Shown here: in pieces, positions 56,378 to 64,000 of the stretch
How positions within the stretch are numbered: the stretch's first letter is position 1
Layout: every line of letters begins with the position of its first letter
Assembly (NCBI GenBank): GCA_024811115.1
Contig: JAKOGH010000941.1
Location: forward strand, 1 to 64,000
Reading direction: 5' to 3'
From: Terana coerulea
Lineage: Eukaryota > Basidiomycota > Agaricomycetes > Polyporales > Phanerochaetaceae
Length of the DNA: 64,000 nucleotides
The notes under the pieces: model-generated
Database searches by the model: none
What the model saw: the letters and a program-made list of their open reading frames with translations, nothing else
Told to the model about the DNA's origin: nothing
Position numbers and translations under genes: made by a program

Positions 56378-56426
56378 AGGAACACCTTGCGTGACAAAGC
56401 TGCTCTTTGTCACACAAAGTGTTCCT
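56378..56426 (+). other. Conserved 49-nt hairpin, copy 2
   Basis: Identical in sequence to the hairpin at 43966-44014, although the flanks differ by scattered substitutions and a one-base indel just before it. Confidence 0.6.
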
Positions 56427-57817
56427 CACTGCTCGTAGCTCTGCTCACTCCTTGCATTCATTTTCTTGTCAGACAGCACAATATTCATTGCATTTAATGA
56501 AGGCCTTGTAGCTACTCCAAATCTGAGTCCTCAACATATTTCAATGTGCGGAGCCCTGTGCGCCGCGTGCCCTTTCGTCCGATCTCGTCTCCGGTCACCG
56601 CTGATGGCACTTCTCACCCTTGTCGGCTCGATGGCCCTATGCTTCCATAAGGGTTTCCCTTACACAGGCATTTTGCGGCAGCTTGGATGTCAGTGTTGAC
56701 CATGAGTGCCGCACCATGGGTGCCATAGGTGCATAGCCTCGTGAAAAGTCCACGGCAGCACTATTCTTTATTTATATTGTCCAGCACCATCTGCTCGCAA
56801 CTCGCAGCTCTTCTTGCTTTCACAGTGCACAACAGTGTCCAAAACATGACCAGAAATTGTTGAGTAGGAGCCGGCGACCTAGAGGACTCTGCGTAGCAAG
56901 TATTGATGTGTGATTCACTAGCCCGGGGCGTACGGCGCGCTGTAAAGTTCTGCTCCTGCTGTTACAACCCAAGCCTGGGGGCCCATGCAAGCTCCAAGGT
57001 CATTGAAGCCCTCGCCACTGAGTGCGCCGCAGGTGCGCCGTCATGAAGCGGTTCGGCTAGTGGGTGTCTGCGCAATGCAGGCTCCGCATGAATATGATAA
57101 CGGCTTGCGTAGGTACCCGGACGTGGATACCGTCCGGGTCCATCAGCGGGTGACAGCGTCGGACATGTTGCGAGGACAGCGTGGAAGCGACGCGTCCATC
57201 ACAGGCGGAATGGCGGAATATCCTCCGGCCTACGGTCTCGCCTCGAGTAATGCCGTCACAGATCTTCTAACGTAACCCTGCCCGGATTTACAGAAACATC
57301 CCGAGACGCATTGACTGCCGAACACAACAGGAAAGCAGTCGGCACCTTTCAGCCTTTGAACAATCGCTAGACCTGCGTCGTCGTTTAGTTTCACGCAGAT
57401 ATGTGACCGTTAATGAACGGCTTACCGATGTTATATAGTGCGCACAGCGCGTCCAGTGTATGGCATCGAGAATGCCAGCGATACAGAGGCAATGCTCGAA
57501 AGGTCCTAGGCATCCCGCAGAATGTCTACGCATCGTCGGATAGGCCCAGAGCTTCGGCGGCCGGCTTCGCGGTTCAATGGACCGCCCACCGTTTACGCCG
57601 CGCCGCACTTCAACGGCCACGCCAAGCGACCGCCGGTCCGCACCACTCAGTTGCTAGCATGACCAAATGTTGCAACAGCAAAACAGCGCGCATGCCTCCA
57701 AGCAGACCTATGCACCCAATCACGTCAGTCATTTACATGAGTAAACGCTTCTGGCACCCTCACCGTGCACTTGCTGCCGGCGAGCTCGTCCACATGTGCG
57801 CAACCCATCATGGTAGC

Positions 57818-57825
57818 AATACAAT
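57818..57825. repeat. 8-bp target-site duplication of MITE, left
   Basis: AATACAAT, repeated at 58495-58502. Unit 1 has a single related AATGCGAT at the same place (about 45413-45420). Confidence 0.8.
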
Positions 57826-58494
57826 TAGTGTTGCCGTGACCTGACTGGAAAGTCGCAAGTCATCAAAGTCAAGTCACACCGCAGTCAAGTCACGTCAATT
57901 CATTAGCTGATGCGTCGGCTTGACTCGGCTTCGACTTGACTTGTGACTGCAGTCACGACTGCATCCCGAATTGGAAGGTACTGGTCACCCTTAGCGCAAA
58001 TCGTGCTTTACGGCCCTTAAACGAGATAAAATACTCACTGGGCCTATTTGACATCATTTTCATGCATCTGTCATTTATTATATACCCTTTGCCGCCGCGA
58101 GAGCGTGCAACAAGTGAGACTGCGAACGTCAGCTTTAGGCGCCCATGGGAGCTGGTGCGCGGATTAGCATTATTAGCGCCGCACGTTGATGGAGAAGCCG
58201 GTGCCATCTCCGACGTTTGCAGTCGAATTTCACGTCCCTGCAGCCATACTATGTAGGTAGAGATACTAGGATACGCCATGAATAATCCATAGAGCATGCA
58301 CCCACCCCGAAAATATGGGTATATGGCTCAGAGGCTGCGGAACTCACTCTGAAGTCTGTCGGGGACTGACTGAAGTCGACTGAAGTTGCAGTCAAGTTGA
58401 TCGGGAACGACTTGACTTGACTTGACTGTCCCAAAAAGGATCAGTCATCAAAAGTCAAGTCACAGTCAATTCAATTCAAGTCACGGCAACACTA
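57826..58494. mobile_element. Non-autonomous hAT-type MITE
   Basis: A 669-bp insertion with perfect 15-bp terminal inverted repeats (TAGTGTTGCCGTGAC) and an 8-bp target duplication, the hallmarks of the hAT superfamily. Near both ends are many AAGTCAAGTCA / TGACTTGACTT copies, probably transposase-binding repeats. No transposase frame is present; the two frames of about 110 codons have no domain. It is absent from unit 1. Confidence 0.85.
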
Positions 58495-58502
58495 AATACA
58501 AT
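58495..58502. repeat. 8-bp target-site duplication of MITE, right
   Basis: The second copy of AATACAAT, next to the right inverted repeat. Confidence 0.8.
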
Positions 58503-59489
58503 CCACCTAGTGTCGACAGCCACTGCACCACTCTTTGCGAGGGCAGAACGGCTTCGCGGCGTGAGCTGGAATGGCGGCCCGTGTGCATGCGACGAGTACC
58601 ACAGGCCGGGCTGCGAGGCTGCAGGAATTAGGATAGACCAGTGCGCTCGCCAAGAAGTTATTCTGCGGTAGGAAAACCTGTTTTGAGTTGAAAAGCTATC
58701 AGAAAAACATTCCAGCAATGTGCACTCGGCATTTCCAGGCGGGCAGCAGAAGAGGGCTGCTGGTCGTGGCGAGCGTCGGTGTCGGACGTCGACGCTCGAG
58801 CCGATTCAGGCTCCCGCTCTGGATGGGCGCCTAATGACTCCGGAGCCAGACATCTCGCCAAATCAGGAAGGTGTCGTGCATCGACGCGTCCTGCTCCTTG
58901 CCGCCAACCAGCTCGACTGGGCTCTCTGTTTCGCAAAACAATACAGGCCCACCAGCAATCGTACATCGGTTTGATACGGTACGTGAACATTTTGCACTAC
59001 TTTACTAGTATCCCGACTGAATCATATGCAGAATATGCACGCGTAGCGTATTTCTGTGCTCAGACGCAGGTCTGCGTGAGGACGGGGAGAGAAGGGCTCA
59101 TACATCGCCGAGGGGAGGATCAGATGAAGGGGACGCGCTAGAGACCGGTACGTCTCACGCTTTGTGACAAGGCCGCACCCCACTTTTTTTCCCGTTTGTT
59201 TCTAGACTCCTCTGGACGCGTTCACGGATGACATCCTCGTCAAGGAAAGGTCGCCGAAGGGTTATTCCAAGACACCGCGCCCCCAAGCAAGCATCAAGGA
59301 CGACCATCAGTCCATCACACGCACTAGAGCGTTACGACATCGCGAAATGAGCCCGGTTCGCTGGGCTCTTTCTGCGTTTTCGTCGCACTCCGGCGAGGAT
59401 GTAGACAGGCTGACAGACCTTCCTGCCGACGGGGGGCTTAGGGCGAGCCGGATCCTGGAGATATGACGCCGGCCGAGCATCAGGAAAGG

Positions 59490-59496
59490 TATAAAG
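59490..59496 (+). promoter_or_regulatory. TATA box before CT tract, unit 2
   Basis: TATAAAG followed by a CT tract at about 59533-59593, as in unit 1. The tract is slightly longer here. Confidence 0.5.
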
Positions 59497-59789
59497 AATG
59501 AGGACGACAGGGCTCAAATCCTCAGCTCTCGAGCCTCCTCTCCTCCTCCTCCTCCCCCCTCCTCTCCTCTCCTCTCTCCGCTCTCTCCCTCTGCTCTTCG
59601 GCATCGGGCACGTCTGTCACTGTCGACTGGCACTGCAGACGTGCTGCGCTTGCACTTGTCATCCCTCTGCCGTTGGAAACGCGTCGCTCATCGCGTTCCC
59701 ATCCGAGTGTCTGTGAGTTTCTCGCCGGCTCATGCTGTTCGAGTTGTTACTTACCCGGCTTATTCCAGCTTATAAGCAGGCCTGCGAGT

Positions 59790-61630
59790 GTTTCAATGCA
59801 TCGCTCCTTTAACGGTACGCGTTTACTTTAGCTGCTCATTAATGCTGCTTACCTGGTCGTCCGAACGCGATAGAAGCCTGCGAGAGCACTGTACAAGTCT
59901 CATCAGTAAGTCTGCCATACTTGCTCTTACATTCGCCCATAACTGATGCAACATAACTGATTAATTAGACGGTCATCGCTTTCGCAAGCTGGTGCCCGGC
60001 CGCTCACATCGCCGTCTCCGAATCCAAATCACCGTCGTCTATAGCTTTCGACTGGTCGACTGAGCGCGCGTCACCGCCGCGGTATGGCACTGCAAATCGG
60101 GGTGCGTCCGTCGGCTCCTAATGCAGATCCACTACTTACACGCATCGATAGACTGTCACCAAGGCCGATGTCGTATCGGGTGGGCGATTTGACAACGGCA
60201 CGGAGACGGCGCTGTCGTCAAATCTCTCCGGCATGCCTATGCAAGCCGTTTCTCGCTCGCTCGTCCTGTGCGGCGGCGTGGGGTGCCTGCGCAACGGTAT
60301 GTATCTAACCTACTAATAACAGTATCAATTCGACTAATGACGTGCCACTACATCAACGGGAGCTATATTACGATGAGATAAGAACACACTGAGGTTCGTA
60401 ACGTCCCATCTCATTCTACTACTAATGCTGATACCATGATCACAGGTCGGGGTCAAGGACGACCTCTCGACGCCAGAGACATGGCCGCCAGCTTCGCCGT
60501 CTCGACATCTTCGCTGTACCGCCGCCGCAAGCTATGCACGCCATTTCCCACTCGCTGGTTATTTGCGGCGGCATCGGGTTCTGGTTCAGCGGTCGCCGGT
60601 ATGTCGTCGTCAACCTACTAGCAAGTATGTTACTAATGAACTGCTAGTAATGACAGCGTGAAGACTTTAATACAGGGCGATTCGATGATATATGAAATCA
60701 CAGTCCAGGTCAGTAAGCAGAGCGCGTATCAACTTGCTACCACCGCTAACGAACGCAGGTGAACAACCCATAGGACTCGCCGAAATCGAGGGTGAATGCT
60801 CGACTTCAAAGTCATTCACGGCGGTGGTCGAATTTGTGTCGGCGCCGTGCGGCCCTCGCATGCTATGCACGCCGTTTCGTATTCGCTCGTCGCACGGTGC
60901 GACGTCAAATTATTTTAATTGGTACGTGGTTAGGCTGCTAGTAAGCGTGCTAATCGGACTAATGAAACACTTTCATTACAGCGAGGCTATCGTACTACGA
61001 ACGTATAGTTTACTAGGTCAGTAATCCCTCGTATCCACTTGCCACGAATGCTTACTACTGTAATAACAGATGAACAAACTCCCGCCCAGCGTGAGGGCCC
61101 ATACTCGTCGCTCGATGCCGTACTCGTGCACGACGGCGCAATGCGTCCGCACCGCTGCCGCACAGTGACGGTGCGGCTCACACGCCATTTCCCACTCACT
61201 CGTCGCGCGGCACGGCGTTGAACTGTAACTCAACGGTACGTCTGTAGACTATTAGTACCTATCTTAGTCGGGCTAATAGAATGGTTTCACTTTAGCGGGG
61301 CGGGCATGCTACGATATTGTAATCAAGGTCAGTGGTGTCTTGCATTAATCCGCTACGAACACTGCCGCTATGAACTTATAGATCTGAATGCGAGCCTCAA
61401 CGTGGGAGTCACGGCGCGCCGGTCGCGCAGTGTGTAGACCGTAGCCATGCCACTCTTACGCGGTATGCACGCCATCTCCCGCTCGCTCGTCGCGTGCGGC
61501 GGCATGAAATTCTGCCATCCCGGTACGTTCTCGATCTGTAATTGAGTAATATTGTGATACTAATGAATTCTCACTCCAGGAGACATCTGAGTGCAGCAGG
61601 ACTATGAATAAAGTAAGTAACCTCTTGCTT
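59790..61630 (+). repeat. Array of split-exon modules, unit 2
   Basis: All five modules of 46701-48540 are present with the same donors, ACTAAT boxes and acceptors. Differences from unit 1 are overwhelmingly transitions. Confidence 0.6.
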
Positions 61631-61659
61631 TACTCTACATACCCGACCGATTGATTGCG

Positions 61660-62201
61660 ACATAATAGACTCGGACGGACGCACGCGGCGTTAGCATAAT
61701 GTTCAACGCGCTAGCGATGTCCGTGAACGCGCACGTCGAGGCGGCAGCAACCTCACTCGTCCGCGATTAATCCTCGCAGGCCGCGCCGGCGTCGACGGCA
61801 GGTAAGGCGCGGCGCGCCGTCTCATTTATATACGGTATGTCCACGTCTATCTCGTGCTGTGATAATGCACTCGGGCTCACGCCGTCGTAATAGCATCAGC
61901 AGCCTTACGCGTCCGCGATTAATCCTCGCACGCGGCGACGGCAGCCGAGACGCGGCGCGACGTCTTGTTCATATACGGTATGTCCACGTTTGTCTCGTGC
62001 CTTGACAATGCACCTAAGCTTATGCCGTCGTAATAGCCTCAGCAATCTTACTCGTCCGCGATTAATCCTCGCAGACCGCGCCGGCGTCGACGGCAGCCGA
62101 GGCCGCGCGCCGTCTCGTTCACGTACGGCATGTCCGGGTTCGTCTCATGCCTTGATCCCGCACCCAGCCTCACGCCGTCGTAATAGCCTCTCGCTGCCAG
62201 T
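61660..62201 (+). repeat. Second exon-intron array, unit 2
   Basis: Three modules (donors at 61835, 61978, 62128) against four in unit 1. The missing piece is a clean 148-bp module, as expected from unequal exchange between neighbours. Confidence 0.65.
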
Positions 62202-64000
62202 AACCGCATTCCGTATAGGCAGTCATCAATGCACGTACGTGTGTACCCTTGCATGCGTGCGCTTTATGCTAACCTTAACCTCACTTATCCAGGCCTCCAG
62301 GCAACGTCGTGACGGAGTCGAGGAGCATGCGGGAACGCCGTTGCCCTGTCTCGTTAACGTGTATTAACATACAGTTAATAATGTATCAAGTTTGTGATGC
62401 ATTGCACCACACGTCCACCGTTACAATCTGCTACAATAAGCAGGAGTTGTTACCCTGAGTAAGGACTAATAGTATTTCAATGGGCATCGAGAGGCTGATG
62501 AACGATGGCATTGGGCAATGTGAATCAAGTGACGGGCTCAGTCGTCTGTCCACGACACTCGAGTCGCGATAGGCTACCTCTCGTGTGCGCCGTGAGTCAC
62601 TCAATCCTTTCTATTCTATCAATACAACGATACTAATCATAATGTTCAGAGATAAATTTAAATCTCAAAATATACGCGTTCCGTCTCGGGCTGTGTTCGG
62701 GTGCACGTTCATTAGTGAGTCAAAATCCGTTCATTACTCTTCAATCCTCTAATATACATGTGCTATTGAGGTGTTACAATTACACCGAGGTAGCAGTGCT
62801 ACCGCGACCCTACTCCTTCGGTGTCGGCCACACGGGGACGACGCGCCACGACGCGGCTGCGTTGCGTGAGGGTGGCTGTCGGGGGACGGTCACCGTCCAT
62901 CTTGGCCTTCGCGGCTCGCAGTGGCAAGTAGCCTGCAGGCGTCGCCTGGCGCACTCCTCTGCGGGTCTGCTCTTGTCCTCGGCGAGGCTGCAAAGCAGGG
63001 ACGCACGGCGCATGTCGTCCGCGACGGAGCCGTGCGTGACTGCGTTAGATGCGTGATGTTCCTTGCTCGACTGGGGCTCGGTCATGGGCATCGGCGGACG
63101 GTGTCGTTTGTCTTGCGCTGCGCAGCTCGCGCCGGCAAGCTCGACGAGGACGCCATCGCGCATGCTCCGCTGTGCGCATGTCGTCGTCGGCGTCGTTCGT
63201 CCCACAGCCTTGCATGCGTGCATCCGGTGCGTCATGGCCTCGGCTCGCATTTGGGGGCTTTTCTAACAATGCCCTCCACTCATCTAGGGCGTGTCTGATC
63301 TCTTGTACACCGTCTGTACGGTATGGCGGGAGCGGCCAAGGTGCGTCGTCTCTGTTTTCCTCTCTTTGGTTCCTCTGTCGTCGTCGTCGAGCGGGCGGCT
63401 GGGGTGTTTGGGGGCACACGATCTGTGCGGCGCGGCAGAGACGGCCGGTGCGCCGCCGCCGCCCTCGTGCCTTTGTGTCCGTGGGTGCCTGCCGCCGCCC
63501 TCGCTCGCGCATCCAGCACGCGGCGGGTCCTCTGGACGTCCAGCCCAGCCCGAGCTGCACATCGCAAACGCCAGCGAGCCGCCGCCGCGCTCTGTGTGGG
63601 CTCCCGTGTGGGGCGTCGTCTCCGCGCGGTCGTCGAGATTGTCGGGAGCCCGCCGCCCTGTCTGCGTTCGCCCGACACGCCCGTCGTGCGCTCGCGTTGC
63701 GGCGCACCGCCGTGATGTCTTGTCGTGTGCGGCACGTCGGCCGTTCCGTTCTGAGCTCTCTGTGTGTGCCGCTCCGGCACGCCTCTTGTCCTTTCGGTGC
63801 GCGCGTGCACAGAGCATCGATCGCCCTGGACCGCGCACTCTGTGTGGGCAGCACGCTGTTGCGCTGCTCGTCGTGTTCGTCGCGCGCGCACGCCAAGCGT
63901 CGATTCACCCGGGCTCTCTGCGTGCGCACGCAGCGTATCGGACCGTGGTGCTGTGAACCTTGGCGCACGCTACGTGTCTGCGGCTCCTGCATAGGGCCCT
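62202..64000. other. GC-rich end of unit 2, no credible gene
   Basis: Nearly identical to 49251-51049, with a 2-bp indel near 63764. Overlapping Arg-rich frames on both strands are not credible genes. Confidence 0.45.

Larger units (their letters stand above)
52571..64000 (+). repeat. Tandem duplication, unit 2 (cut by window end)
   Basis: Repeats unit 1 in the same orientation. Main differences are one extra CTGTTGCGG repeat of about 200 bp (54640-54840), the MITE at 57826-58494 and the loss of one 148-bp module near 61750. The unit runs off the window. Confidence 0.85.

Overview
This is a nuclear segment from a filamentous basidiomycete, most likely an agaricomycete and plausibly a wood-decay fungus. 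The evidence is genes broken by many 50-75 nt introns, an F-box protein of the agaricomycete type, a secreted protein carrying a fungal CBM1 cellulose-binding module, a fungal Tad/I-like non-LTR retrotransposon, and TATA boxes at typical fungal distances. No prokaryotic organisation is visible. Most gene models below were built by hand by joining exons whose GT-AG junctions close in phase; where a junction does not close, the entry says so.

Left part (1-23 kb). A small cysteine-rich secreted protein gene (1058-1410) and an EthD-like dimeric-barrel protein (5858-6556) sit among three diverged copies of one segmental duplication. Each copy (A about 2.14-4.12 kb, B about 18.0-15.5 plus 9.2-7.1 kb, C about 23.0-19.1 kb) carries the same uncharacterised basic gene family with a shared promoter and a degenerate 3' tail. 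In B and C an F-box gene follows (intact in B, a headless stub in C). Copy B was split by a 6.3-kb LINE (9193-15512) bounded by a 13-bp target duplication.

Middle part (23-40 kb). Housekeeping and metabolic genes: EAF3/MRG15 (23693-25169, minus) diverges from a mago nashi homologue (25485-26343, plus) that contains a 6-nt microexon. Next come two paralogous secreted proteins (27031-27911 and 29630-30884, minus), only one with a CBM1 module, then a WPGY-motif hypothetical gene (34801-35590), a MITE-like TGCAACAG-rich element (about 36.13-36.41 kb) and a DHA1-type MFS transporter (36746-38808, minus).

Right part (40.2-64 kb). A head-to-tail duplication with a period of 12.4-13.1 kb. Each unit holds a frameshifted casein-kinase-1-like gene, a degenerate repeat around CTGTTGCGGAACGTCAA, a conserved hairpin, a TATA plus CT-tract promoter, an array of repeated long-exon/intron/short-exon/intron modules, then a second array with a period near 147 bp and its own splice-like signals, and a GC-rich stretch without a credible gene. 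The second unit has gained a 669-bp hAT-type MITE absent from the first, gained one unit of the CTGTTGCGG repeat and lost one 148-bp module. The split-exon array is the most unusual structure in the window.
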